Shown here piece after piece: positions 20,499 to 31,461 of a stretch of 64,000 nt of DNA (its first letter is position 1; each line of letters begins with the position of its first letter). The notes beneath the pieces were generated by a model that was given only the letters and a program-made list of their open reading frames with translations, made no database searches and was not told where the DNA came from. The position numbers were made by a program, and so were the translations under genes. This DNA comes from Platycnemis pennipes (lineage: Eukaryota > Arthropoda > Insecta > Odonata > Platycnemididae): assembly GCA_933228895.1 (NCBI GenBank), contig OW121857.1, positions 9,610,001 through 9,674,000 of the forward strand, read 5' to 3'.

Positions 20499-20912
20499 CA
20501 GAGGTCGGCAAACCCTTGCCCGCGACCCAAAAGTGGCCCTTATGATATATCGAGGATGAAAATTAAACTCGGACAGTATCATCAATAAGAAATTGTGTTG
20601 AAATGAGTAAATAAATCTATAATAGTTGTGCTTGTCGATAGCACCTTGAAAGCGTGTATTAAAGTACCAAAAGACTACTAACACACCGGACATGGAGACA
20701 CTTTCTCAAAAAAATATGTTCGGTGCTCACTTTGAAGACTGTAATTTTTGTATTTTTTCTCATTTTGAGATAGATGTTGAGAAAGACAATTTAATTACTT
20801 GCAATTAATATTTTCCTTATATGTAAAAACCTATTAATGGCTTTCGAATGAATTTTAAATTGCTGCACAAAATAGGATTGGCTCTTCCGTCTCAACAGTT
20901 TGCCGACACGCG
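20499..20912. mobile_element. Non-autonomous hAT-like element
   Basis: The left end CAGAGGTCGGCAAACC and the right end, which contains GTTTGCCGACACGCG, are imperfect inverted repeats. The left subterminal CCCGCGACCCAAAAGTGGCC matches a pattern I know from hAT-derived short elements in animals. No transposase ORF and no convincing 8-bp target duplication are seen; the right end appears mutated. Confidence 0.6.
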
Positions 20913-21712
20913 AACTTAGTGAGATGGCAATTAAAACTACATTACAATTAAACGACAAAGCCACACTTCAAGAAAGAGGGGTGGAGCTATGTGAATGGGA
21001 GTAAAGACAGGATCCGAATTCAAAGGCTTTCTTGCGCAGACAGAGCCCAGGTTCTTGAGCTCCTTTCATTTTCTTCTCGCCTAATATCTAAGTATGAATA
21101 CCAGTTCCAAAAGGTGCGCGAATATCCATTTTGGCAACTTATCCATTGAAAAGAAGAATAAATAAAATCAAAAATTATAATAATAAAAACACCACAGAGA
21201 AAACTAGTCAAATGAACGTCAATTATTTGTAACGATGAAAATGGATTGTTTATGGCGGTAAACAGCTGACATGATTTGCACAAAAAAGAGCGAGGCATAA
21301 TAAGGTCCTTGGGGCCAAGGATTAAAAGATGAAAGCCGACTCTGATGGCGTCAAATGAAAGACGGCATTTGATTCGCTGAATCTATTTCCATCCAAGAAT
21401 GCTATGAACCAGTTAAAATGCTGAATGGTCTTAAACTCATTATATTGTTATAATAACCATGTAATAAAACCATATATGTGTTCGCCGGACATATATATGG
21501 TTCACATTCACCGCGTTTCCGAGGTATCAACGGAACAGGGACTGGAACATGGATCTTCATAAGGCGTGCGCTAGCGTTATCGTTATGTTTTGATTTAACT
21601 TATGTCAGAGAGAACGCGATCTCCGTTCTTCATTTTTCGCACAGCACTTCAAATCGCTTATCAAAATCAGTGGAGCGAATTTTATAGACGGTTATTGTAT
21701 TGTATTGCTAGA
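20913..21712. other. No recognisable gene
   Basis: AT-rich. An antisense frame of 92 codons (21020-21298) has no motif. Nothing is recognised. Confidence 0.45.
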
Positions 21713-22213
21713 CCATAGCAGAGGTAGTTGCATGTTGGAGTAAGGATTTGATGGTAACCCATGTAACAGCACGTTTTTGCATGCTTAGTTGGTATTTTTG
21801 TCTTTTTAAATATTGCAGTTTAGACTAATATATTAATACTTATCCTTTTTTATGCATGATAAATAGTGCTGCAGTGTTTGGTGAGTATTCATCCCCTGCC
21901 ACACACCTTTGAGGAGGCTTCTACATCTACATCTACACGATACCCTGCAAGCCACCGCGAGTGTGTGTGGCAGGGGGTGAAGATCACCAAGCATGCACTA
22001 CTAACATGCAAACAAGCAACTATAGGGTCTCATGCAACCAGATTGTTAGTATCTATGGTATTTAAGGGATTAATACATGCACCATGCACTACAGACTACT
22101 CTTAAAATATTTCCCTTACCTATCTCTTAGCTATGCTGCCTATTCTGTTCTCTTATAGTACGGGGGAAAATGCCATTTTGAATCTATCAGCTTGCAGGGT
22201 ATGATGTAGATGA
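21713..22213 (+). mobile_element. LINE family A 3' end split by a family C LINE
   Basis: The 3' UTR of a family A copy (GCACGTTTTTGCATGCTTAG near 21770, TTTTTTATGCATGATAAATA near 21846) runs to GAGGAGGCTT at 21920, where a minus-strand family C copy interrupts it. It resumes at 22190 with GCTTGCAGGGTATGATGTAG. The interruption falls inside the terminal hairpin. Confidence 0.9.
21921..22189 (-). mobile_element. LINE family C inserted in a family A LINE
   Basis: The 269-base insert starts with the CTACATCTACATCTACACGA tail and ends inside the family C coding region (complement of GAATCTATCA). The host sequence GCTT is present on both sides (21917-21920 and 22190-22193), a minimal 4-bp target duplication. 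It shows that family C was active after this family A copy had inserted. Confidence 0.92.
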
Positions 22214-24081
22214 GTGACACATGGAAACAGCACAGAAAGCTGCAAACAGTCTCGAAGGACATATGAGTCACAAGGGCCCCGCTAGAGGAATGGGAGCGGG
22301 CCAACCAGGGAGGACGTGTCTATTCGGTGGCGGGCGAGAAGCACGGGGGGTGAGGGCGAGAGTGTTTCACAGTCACGCGCACTCGATTCCACCTGGGAGG
22401 AACCGTGTTTATAATTAGAATTTCCCCCACGAAGCGCGCCAAGCGCCACGGACGCCAATCAACACAATGAGCTCCGTTCCACCCTTAAAGCTAGCTATGT
22501 TGATGTTTTTTCTTCCGATTCCGCTCCCCTCTGGGGGATAAAAGGATAAAATAAAGCTCTTAATTCGAATGGGATCTCTGGGATAGCTGAATGATCCAAT
22601 TGGTGCCCACTGCTTAAGGGGACTTCATATTTTGTCCGCGACGAACGAATGCCAACATTAGATCATTATCCGTATCCGAAAACCTAGTATTCGGCAAAGC
22701 ATTATTGGTGATGACGTATTGCTGACGTACAATGAAGCATGCTTGGGAAAGAATACCTCATATTCGGACAGTCTACGGTAAGGAGCGATGTTAAGCAGTA
22801 GTGGCAACATAAAAAATCACTAGGTAGTGTGAAACACGATAGAGGGCAACATCTATCAAATGTTTAGATCGGAAGAAAAAGAGCGATTATGTTTATATTA
22901 ACCTTTTCATTGATATGTATATTAATAATTATGCAAATGTAACATACGAAGAAATAAAATAGATGCTACACACATTTATAAGTATCCAACGGTTCCGCCA
23001 TCTTTTGTTATTCTCGCCAACAATGCTTCGAAGCCTTTAACAATGGAAGCGTGCTTCTGTGCTTTGGCTTCGTAGCATGCTTCCCCCAGAGTGCTTCGCG
23101 TTCGGACGTACTTCGGGTGTTTTCGACGGTACCCCCCTCCACTTGCAAGCAAGCATTGTAGTATGCTTAGCGCTAGAAGCACACGTTTCGGACAGGGCTA
23201 TCATCTCCGACGTTAACGCAGTTTACCATCCCTTATCCGAAAAATTGGAATTTCCTGGAATCCGGAGACTGGATCTTTGCTCAACAATATACCAACTCAC
23301 AAAAGTAGGTTTCTGTAGAGAGCATATTAAGTTTCCTATCATACAGTCTTCCTGCTTATCAAGTGACCAAATGCACGCAAAAGTTATTAAGCATTATATT
23401 ACAGCATTTGATATGGCGTTAAATATGTTATCGAAAACAAAAAAAAACAAAAAAATTAATAATAAAGAGAAGCCAAAGAACAAGATCACAAAAAAATATT
23501 TCCACCTCAATAGCGGTGAGACGTGGACGCCCGAAGACACAAAAAAAGCGACGAATGAGAGACTTATTCTTTTGGCTCTAGAGTTGCATGATGGGAGATT
23601 AATCTTCGCGAGACAATGAAAATTCCATCCTATTCGAACCAAACACGATGCCATTCTATTCCAAACCATAAAATTCTCTTCTATTCATCTTGACGCGAGA
23701 AGAAACTACCCAAGCCAAAACTTTAATTTAGTTTTTAAATAAAAACAAGTTGGCAGCACTGGTGAGGCCTTCATCAAACTACAGATACTTCGGGCCCGAA
23801 ATATGAGCCGGTTACTTGACTGAAATACTTTTCACTTTGAAGGACCACATAAAATATTTATAAAAAAACCTATTAAGGATAAAAAAAAACCTGAAATGAA
23901 TAGAACCACTAAGCCCTCCCTGGCGATTTCATGACTACTGCAGCCTTCGAATCAGCCTTTATGGCACAATAACACGATGGCGGTTCAACGAAATACAAAA
24001 CCGCTACGATACGCAACTTGGCCGTATAACAGATAGGACTGAAGGCGTCACTTTGTGGAATTTAGTTAAACTATTCATGGT
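22214..24081. other. Long stretch without a supported gene
   Basis: A 186-codon open frame lies at 23059-23619 on the + strand. It has no known motif, and its second half is low-complexity lysine- and asparagine-rich (KTKKNKKINNKEKPKNK), so I do not call it a gene. The segment 23024-23110 has at least four TGCTTC hexamers in under 90 bases. No mobile element is recognised. Confidence 0.4.
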
Positions 24082-24453
24082 AACGAACAAAATAAAAACT
24101 TTTATTCTATTCCACACAACTTTTTAATAACCGACCTAGGTTTCGACAAATTTTTTGTCATTCTCAAGGTACATTGTCATCAAGGAACATAAACAGTGTT
24201 TTATTAACCATGACGACAAATCTGGGTTGTCAAAACATTTACGTGAAATGGGCCATTTTAGTGATTTTAAACCCAAGATTTTACATATGTGTAACAAAGG
24301 GCTGAAATTGAACTTTTTGGAACAATGTGAGATTGTGAATAGCACGGATAAAGAACGATTATGATAACGAACAAAATAAAAACTTTTAGTCTATTCCACA
24401 CTTTTTTAAAAATCGACCTAGGTTTCGACAAATTTTTGTCATTCTCAAGATAC
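24082..24453 (+). mobile_element. Penelope-like remnant bracketed by direct repeats
   Basis: Two direct repeats of about 90 bases (24082-24172 and 24366-24453) bracket a 70-codon frame (24155-24364) reading SKHLREMGHFSDFKPKILHM, CNKGLKLNFLEQCEIVN. This order of motifs is the C-terminal end of the GIY-YIG endonuclease of Penelope-like retroelements. On the minus strand each repeat contains GTCGAAACCTAGGTCG, which resembles the 3' half of the hammerhead motif carried by these elements. Direct terminal repeats of this type are called pseudo-LTRs. The rest of the element is missing. Confidence 0.65.
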
Positions 24454-25173
24454 ATACCTTGTTTTTTTATTCTTTTTTTATTTTATTCGTTACCCTGGCT
24501 GTATAAAATTCTTAATTTCCGACATTTCAGCTACGTGCGAAGAATACCCATTTTTTTCTTACACGCTAATGTAGTCAATGAGAATGGAGATAGGCAGCTG
24601 TAAGGAGGGATTATCTAAATAGAAGCTCCATTAGATAAGGTAATTACCGACACCGGAGTCCGAAAAGCGTGATGCCGTAAATCAATAGCATTTCCAAAGA
24701 TTTACAGCCCGAGCATTTAACTCGGACTAAGAGAGCACGGAAGGCAGAGCGAGCTGCCACTTGGGCGATTTCTCCGACTTGTATCATTTTTCTACGCCCA
24801 GAAAAAAATAATAATACGCCGACGAGCGATATCTCTTGGAGGTCCTCTTTCCCGAAAACTTTGGACTAATCGCCCCTGGACGGCCGCCAAAGCGACAAGT
24901 GACGTAGAGCAACAATTTATGGGCCGAAAATATTAACCTAGGGAACCTGACCTGGAACAGGTAAGAGAGAAATAACTTACCTTTAAGAATACCTAACACG
25001 TAGACCATAGACATTAATAACTATTTGAAATGTGTATTAGGAGGCGAATGATACAGAATAATATCATTGGAATAGCTGAGAGAAATATGCAATTTTACCA
25101 GAAACTACTCAATAATATTCTTCTTTTTGCATGCTTTTCTTTAGTTCGCTTTTCCTCAACTGCGTAACTCCTC
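24454..25173. other. No recognisable gene
   Basis: AT-rich, with a moderately GC-rich patch near 24650-24900. Nothing is recognised. Confidence 0.4.
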
Positions 25174-25231
25174 GCAATGGTCAACTTAAAAGATCAACGA
25201 CAATACCTGCAGCGAGTTAAGCACCGGTATC
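25174..25231. repeat. 58-bp repeat beside a LINE tail (copy 1)
   Basis: CGCAATGGTCAACTTAAAAG, ATCAACGACAATACC, TGCAGCGAGTTAAGCACCGG recurs at 54181-54240 with two differences. In both places a minus-strand family A LINE tail follows within about 15 bases. The nature of the repeat is unknown. Confidence 0.85.
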
Positions 25232-25905
25232 CATCTACATCTACATTATACCCTGCAAGCCACCACAAGGGTGTGTGGCAGGGGGTGATTTCTCACCAAA
25301 CATGCACTACATATCATGCATAAAAAAGAAATAGTATTAATATAGTAGTCAGAACTACACTATTTAAAAAAGATAGAAATTGCAAAGCAAACATGCAAAA
25401 ACATTCTGTTAGTAGGGTTAGCTTTAAGTACTCATACCAACATGCAGCTACCAATGCTATTCATTGCTACTCTACGATAGGACATATTTACCGTCATTCG
25501 TATCTCTAATTGTACGAGGGAAAAACGACATTGTGAATCGGTCAGTTCCGCAATCAATTTCTCTAATTTTATGATTATGGTCCAATCTGCCATAGTAATT
25601 TGGGGTTCGTAAAATATTTTTAACATCATCACTGAAAATATTGCCTTGGAATTTGTTTAAGAGATTAAGTCTAAATTTCAACCTGCGATCTGACAATGAT
25701 TCCCAATTTAATTCATTTAATAGACTGGTTACGCTAATATAATTATCGTATCGCCCCTTTACAAATCTTGCCCATCTTCTCTGCACACGTTCAAGTTCGT
25801 TATTTAGACCGATTTCGTAAGGATCCCATACACTGGCAGCATATTCCAAATGAGTTCTAACAAGGGAAAAGTAGCTGATTTATCGTACATGATCGTCACA
25901 TTTCC
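25232..25905 (-). mobile_element. LINE family A, 5'-truncated copy
   Basis: The minus strand reads EYAASVWDPYEIGLNNELER, VQRRWARFVKGRYDN and on to RTIRDTNDGKYVLS (25849-25472), then the 3' UTR and tail at 25232. The most 5' recognisable bases are near 25905. It encodes only the C-terminal part of the reverse transcriptase. Confidence 0.88.
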
Positions 25906-27459
25906 ATATATTCCATTTCCACGTATATTCATAGGTAACTTAGGCATCCAACTCCCACGTGTTAGTTAAATGACCGTGCTGGTACACTACGTTGTTCATG
26001 GATATGCCCACCATGGTCTCAGGTGGGGGATCCTTCTACGCAATCGTTAAGTTCCAATTAGTGCGTAGCTCATTTTAACTGAGCGAATTCCCGCTCCGAC
26101 GGACGTCCCGCGTGGAATCAGCCACTTTCACGGGACCGCGGAGAACTGGCGCCAACACGGACAAGGGAACGCTCTCACGATCCCTGAGAGTGAAGGAGCT
26201 TATCGGAGACGTGGGAGGGGAGGGGGGAGCATTTATGGGAAGACTATCGCGGTGACAAGCTCCACTCGGGAGGGAAGCGAAACGACACCCTGCGGCAAAC
26301 CCCACCCCCTTGCCATCGTTGGGCTCTCCGGCTGACAAATCATATTCGCAGAGTGAAGAGAGCGACGACGGATGGAAAGCGAAGAGAAGGCGGATTGACT
26401 TGCCCTCGCGAAGCACAGCGGAGAGGTGTTCCAGAAGTAGGCGCACTCCGAGTGATCCCTGCGCACGATAGATCTTCGCACCAAATAAAGAGTCCGAAGC
26501 TTCACTCCATCCACCGAGGGTTGTTTCCTGAATGGCCATAGAGGCACTATACATTCTTGCCAGAATACATTAACGTGAGAAATGCTGTTTTTAATGCAGT
26601 AGATTCATCCACCGACAACCGCTCAGTAGATCCAGTAGATCCACCGACAACCGCTCCGACAACAAAATATCATCTTCTGGCGAAGATATTTTGTATCGAA
26701 ACCAGGGTTGTACGCATTAAATCTGTTTTGTGGACTTTGCAAAGTGTCCTCCTTAGGTCCGATATTGAGAGGTTCCACATAGTTAAGCCTGAAATCATTA
26801 CTTAAATTCTACTAATGGTATAACTAATTTGGCTATTCACAAGATATGAAATAAGCTATTGGTAATTTCAGCAAATTCAGCAATAATTGCAAGGCAAACG
26901 AATTACAAAGGCAATGCAAGATTTAAAAAAGAGGATACTCCGATAACGTGTGGGTTTAAAGATTTCTTTATTCACCACTCGGCCTATCCATTTTATCTTC
27001 GTCCCACTAGTGGAACACCAGATTTCGAACGCTTACATCCGTCCCTTTCTGCTGCAGTATTCCACGCCTCATTCCGACGAATAAGCAGGCATCATCCTAA
27101 TAACGTCTTCCTTACTTTCAGGCAAGATTTTCATGAATGGGAATGCCCGTTATGACGGGCTATTCCACAGACTTTTTTCTCTGGCTTCGTCCATTGATCG
27201 TTATTTAAGAATACGAAGGGATTCAGGGGTAACATTGTGAAATTTTTCTCATGGAAAAATTTCCATGAGACCCCCGGAACGCCAGGTAGCGGTGACGACA
27301 CCCGGGAACCAGCGACCGGCAGACGAAGTTCACGGACGAAACCGATTCCCTGGCGCGCCAACGCACCATCAGCCCACCTAACCCTGCACCACCCTCCTCC
27401 TTTCCACCTTGCCACCACCCCCCTTCACTAACCCCCACTCCCCTCCTTGGCCTACACCC
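25906..27459. other. Mixed stretch with GC-rich patches
   Basis: Patches at 26080-26540 and 27250-27460 are GC-rich and give open frames of up to 159 codons on the minus strand (26554-26075) with no domain. A short imperfect tandem repeat of GATCCACCGACAACCGCTC lies near 26605-26660. I cannot assign a gene. Confidence 0.4.
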
Positions 27460-27570
27460 TGTGCATATATGCATTGGACTGCATCTCTGTTTTTTCACCT
27501 GAAGATGACACAATGTGTTGAAACCCGGGTCGTGAATAAATTTATAAAGTGAAATTTGCAAATTTTGTTA
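27460..27570 (+). mobile_element. Penelope-like terminus with hammerhead-like motif
   Basis: CACCTGAAGATGACACAATG is followed by TGTTGAAACCCGGGTCGTG (27517-27535). The order CTGA..GATGA, a short stem, GAAA, CCCGGG and GTC matches the layout of the short hammerhead ribozymes reported in Penelope-like elements, though CTGAAGATGA departs from the CTGATGA core. It is a fragment only. Confidence 0.45.
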
Positions 27571-27993
27571 TTTCCACGATCGTTATTAGGCTGACCAGGT
27601 TGAAATACTTTAACATATTTAAGCTTTTTTTCCCCAAGTTTAACATTTGCCATGTGCTCCGCTTTTCTACCATAACCTAGGATTTATATTGCATAAGATG
27701 ACAAAATAACAAGTCTTCACTAAATTTTACATGCTAGGGTGATCAAGAGCAGAGTCTTCCCCTTCTCTTTAACCGCCAGTCCCTCTCGCTAGGTGTTTTA
27801 TCACTGCAGCGACGATCTCTCCAACAGCTCAGATGCAGAGGCCAAATATTTCAATCGGAAGCAAGAAATATCAAACTCAAATTTCTTACAAACTCAAATC
27901 TAGTGAAATTCATGAGATTTAAGCATGTACAAAACCGTAAAGATACAAGGAAGTATTCATCACTGATCACAAGCCGACAACAGCTATGATAAT
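27571..27993. other. No recognisable gene
   Basis: AT-rich. Nothing is recognised between the Penelope-like end and the next LINE. Confidence 0.45.
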
Positions 27994-28693
27994 ATCTACA
28001 TCTACATAATACCCTGCAAGCCACCACAAAGGTGTGTGGCAGGGGGTGATTTCTCACCAAACACGCACTACATATCATGCATAAAAAAGGAATAGTATTA
28101 ATATTCTAGTCAGAACTTCACTATTTAAAAAAGATAGAAATTGCAAAGCAAACATGCAAAAACATTCTGTTAGTAGGGTTAGCTTTAAGTACTCATACCA
28201 ACATGCAGCTACCAATGCTATCCATTGCTACTCTCCGATTGGACATATTTACCGTTATTCGTATCTCTAATTGTACGAGGGAAAAAGGACATTTTGAATC
28301 TATCAGTTCGGCAATTAATTTCTCTAATTTTATGATTATGGTCAAGTCTGCCATAGTAAGTTGGGGTTCGCAAAATATTTTTAATATCATCACTGAAAAT
28401 ATTTTCTTGGAATTTATTTAAGAGATTAAGTCTAAATTTCAACCTGTGATCTTACAATGATTCCCAATTTAATTCATTTAATACACTGGTTACGCTAATA
28501 AGGTTATCATACCGGCCCTTGACAAATCTTGCCGATCTTCGCTGCACACGTTCAAGTTCGTTATTTAGACCGATTGCGTAGGGATCCCATACACTGGCAG
28601 CATATTCCAAATGGTGTCTAACAAGGGAAAAGTAGCTGATTTCTCGTACATGCTCGTCACATTTACCCAGTACTCTTTTGACGAATCCCAGTT
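27994..28693 (-). mobile_element. LINE family A, 5'-truncated copy
   Basis: On the minus strand it starts within the GFVKRVLGK-like region (near 28690) and runs through the WDPYAIGLNNELERVQRR and RLNLLNKFQENIFSDD regions to the 3' UTR, hairpin and tail at 27994. Several frame breaks occur. It lies among the better-preserved family A copies. Confidence 0.88.
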
Positions 28694-29238
28694 AACAACG
28701 ACTATATGAGGAAGAGCAATAATTGTCTCATATTAAATTGAAATTTTGTTGCCCGAGAGAACAAATGAGACGGATTATTTACCCTGGATACGTTTACAAA
28801 TGCGATGAAGGAAGGAAGAAGGGGATCGAACGAAAGCCGGCGAGAGTAACTCCTCGGATTCGATGGAGCGTCTCCCAGAGCAGTTCTAAGTAACTCAAGA
28901 AGAACACGTCGCCCCTCATATTGGAGGAGACAAGCATTTCAAAGTTCCTCTTCCCGAGGCGCCAGCCCCATGAGGGAGAGCAGCCGCTCCGTCGTTACAT
29001 CATAAAACGAATTGGGGAAATGTCAGACCGCCGCCGAGGGGAACAGGGGGACCCGAAAGGTTGCTAGGGGCGCAAGGGTACAGCGGAAATGGAAAAGCGA
29101 GCGCATAGCAACGAATAGGGAAGTATGCCTCAGAAACAAAAATGCCCGGTTATAACTTTAAGACAGCAATCATAAGGCTCATGGAAAAGGAGATTTTTTT
29201 GGTGTCTTATTTTTAAGTTCTCCACTCACTATAGTAAT
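28694..29238. other. No recognisable gene
   Basis: A moderately GC-rich stretch at 28790-29120 has no sustained ORF. Nothing is recognised. Confidence 0.45.
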
Positions 29239-30012
29239 ACAGGGTTTATAGAGGTTTTCATTTTCATTTTCCCTGACTTTTCCAGGAATTCCAGACCATT
29301 ATTAGTATTTTCCCTGACTTTTGAGCGCCTGAAAACTCCAAGATTTCGTTCATTTATAGAGATAAAAGTGGTAGCGAGGAAGCAGAGAAGTCTTAACTTA
29401 TGAAAAATTGTAGGTTTATTTTCATATTAATCATATGAACTTCCAGTAATAAGAGATGAACAACTTTAAGTCCACAAAATAAAAATTATGATTACTTACA
29501 TTGATATGCCTTCAGAAAGGGTTTTAATTTCAAAAAAATATATGCAAAGAGGGCTAACCTGGCTTTTCCTTCAAACTTTATTGTCATGTTAAAGTAGCTC
29601 TTTGAATCAATCTTGATTTTTTTTCCTCACATCCTTCTAAAAATTTGGTAAGTGAAATAAAATTTGGCTGACAATAACCTTTTGGTAACCAGAGGGACAA
29701 AGCGAAGCATTCCTCGCAAAATCGCAAGCGAATGAAAATGAGATGCGCACACCTTTCGCCAATCTTTTCACCAAATCGTGCAGACTATAGCCAGAAAGAA
29801 CCAGAAGAGGGCCCCTGGGCTGCCTCCACAGCGAAGCAAGCCTGAGGCCAGTCGTCCCCTCCTTCACCCTGCTCTCCGCTCCTATGCGCAGTTTTTGAAC
29901 TCTTGGCATTTTCAGGAGATAAATTCCGAAATTTGAACGTTTTGCGATTTTTTCTTGACCACGCGTTAAATTTCCTGACTTTTCCAGGTTTTCCAGGTTC
30001 CTATAAACCATT
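29239..30012. mobile_element. TIR element with CTGACTTTTCCAGG termini
   Basis: The left end reads GGTTTATAGAGGTTTTC and then CCCTGACTTTTCCAGGAATT. The right end is the complement of GGTTTATAGGAACCTGGAAA and then CCTGGAAAAGTCAGGAAA. Inverted ends about 770 bp apart support a non-autonomous DNA element. An internal minus-strand frame of 124 codons (30011-29637) includes the terminus itself and has no transposase motif. Confidence 0.6.
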
Positions 30013-30137
30013 TAATAAGGTGTACCTTTTTTATTCAAGTGTTCATCTGTCTAAATGAAATAAGTTCACTTGTAACTTTGTGGAAATTCATCACGACAAT
30101 TGATTTATTTCAAACTTTTACAAACCACAATAAAATT

Positions 30138-30187
30138 ACAAAGTCACGACCCAGGTTTCGGCGCTAAGCACCATCATCAGGTGAAGA
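30138..30187 (-). ncRNA. Hammerhead ribozyme-like motif, core intact
   Basis: On the minus strand CTGATGA (30180-30174) is followed by a stem-loop GGTGC-TTA-GCGCC, then GAAA (30159-30156), a tiny stem ACC-TG-GGT and the cleavage triplet GTC (30150-30148). CAC before CTGATGA can pair with GTG after the cleavage site to form the start of stem I. All core bases expected for a hammerhead are present. Hammerheads with a minimal stem III have been reported in Penelope-like retroelements, where they are thought to process RNA. Self-cleavage here is inferred. Confidence 0.65.
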
Positions 30188-30254
30188 GGTGAAGGATAAG
30201 GAAGAGAAGCACCATGCAAATATGAAGAGTTCAGCTGATAGGGGAATTGAGTGG

Positions 30255-30300
30255 AGCACCTGATGATGGTGCTTAGCGCCTAAACCTGGGTCGTGAGTTT
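30255..30300 (+). ncRNA. Hammerhead ribozyme-like motif, mutated core
   Basis: CTGATGA (30260-30266), GGTGC-TTA-GCGCC, TAAA (30281-30284), ACC-TG-GGT and GTC (30290-30292). The core GAAA has become TAAA, a change expected to disable cleavage. It is otherwise the inverted twin of 30138-30187. Confidence 0.6.
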
Positions 30301-30419
30301 GTAATTTTATTGTGGTTTGTAAAAAATTGGAATAAGTTCATCTGTCGGTCAATGAAGAATAGAATTACTTCAAGGAATTTACGATTCACCATACAAAATT
30401 TGTGAATATTAAACGCCTG

Positions 30420-30990
30420 TGAATTCCAATGAAAGAGTATTGCTATCTGAGATGCCGAGTAACCAGCAATGGACGAAGAGAGATGGTCAGCAGAACAGAC
30501 AAGGCGAAGAGGGCATCCTACCGAAAGAAGAATCAACATACAGCCGGAAATACAATCTTGAGATTAAGGAAACAATTCATCAGAACATAGATACATTTCG
30601 TGCACTTTTATTTGCACAACTATAGCTTGGATTATTACAGCAGACGAGAAGTCAAATGTGATGCTATAAAAGAATGATGAAGCTCAAACGGACAGATCGA
30701 GAGACTACTAACGAAGAAGTCTTAAGAAGAGTGGAAGAAAAGAGGTCTTATTAAAATCTTTAAAATAAGATGGGAGAGCTTTATCGGCCAAATCTCGAGG
30801 CCTGATGAATACAATCGTAAAAGGATAATAGAACGGGAAGAATAAAAAAGGAAGACCTCATTTGAGTTGTGTAGAAGTAAGTGGTGAAGGAAGATAAGCA
30901 TTATGCAAATATGAAGAGTTCAGCTGATATGAGAATTGAGTGGATAACTGCGTCAAACCAATCGCAGGCCAATTAAACAAAGGCCGTCAA
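30420..30990 (+). mobile_element. LINE family B, decayed C-terminal part
   Basis: Matches the copy at 50475-51000. The reverse transcriptase C-terminal region (equivalents of FYQKKNLRTAGNT and DRVSNEEVLRR) can be followed through many stops and indels, ending at GCGTCAAACCAATCGCAGG near 30958-30976, the family's 3' landmark. It is inactive. Confidence 0.7.
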
Positions 30991-31461
30991 AATCATGAAT
31001 TACTTCCACAAGCTATCATAAAAATCTATTTATCACACTATCAATTTATCAAATAGAATTTTAGGCATCTTTATTTTACTACAGTTACTCATTTACTTTT
31101 TTTTTACTTTTTACTCATTTACTACAGGATCCGAATGAAATCAGCAATCAGAAAAGTATTTAGTTTTGCATTAGCCAGTAAGAAGATCGGGAAAATCATG
31201 CAAATGAAAGGTAGAAACCGAATCTACTGTTGCTCCCGAATTATATTTCGTTAAGCAATCATTCAACGAATTTTCTTGGGGCCAAATTATTTTAACCTCT
31301 GTTCTTGCTGCTATAAATCGCAGACGTTACGTCTCGCAGACGTAAACATTTCGAACGATAAAAGTCCATTTCCAAGTGCAGAGGAGAAGAGTAATACGGC
31401 CTACAACGTCACCGTGCCTCTAAAATTGAATGTAGGTAATTAAAGGTGAACACATACGTGC
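30991..31461. other. AT-rich stretch
   Basis: Contains a local duplication ACTTTTTTTTTACTTTTTAC near 31098 with flanking CATTTACT. No gene is recognised. Confidence 0.45.

Larger units (their letters stand above)
30110..30331. mobile_element. Two Penelope-like ends in head-to-head orientation
   Basis: Bases 30115-30180 and 30260-30331 are inverted copies of one sequence that continues into TTTGTAATTTTATTGTGGTT. The minus-strand copy carries an intact hammerhead core and the plus-strand copy a one-base core change. The 80 bases between them resemble the 3' part of LINE B and are repeated at about 30885-30950. The arrangement is a mosaic of the two element types. Confidence 0.7.

Noticed and set aside
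23059..23619. 186-codon + strand open frame
   Set aside because: No homology I recognise. The C-terminal half is a low-complexity lysine and asparagine run, and there is no promoter or splice evidence.
25174..25231. Small nuclear RNA or tRNA gene as the 58-bp repeat
   Set aside because: No A/B box pair, no Sm site and no fold characteristic of a known RNA.
26075..26554. 159-codon minus-strand frame
   Set aside because: It lies in a GC-rich patch with a competing frame and shows no domain.
15470..26800. Similarity between CCACATAGTCACGCCTGAAA near 15467 and CCACATAGTTAAGCCTGAAA near 26776
   Set aside because: About 30 bases of weak similarity with no further alignment on either side; too short to call a repeat.
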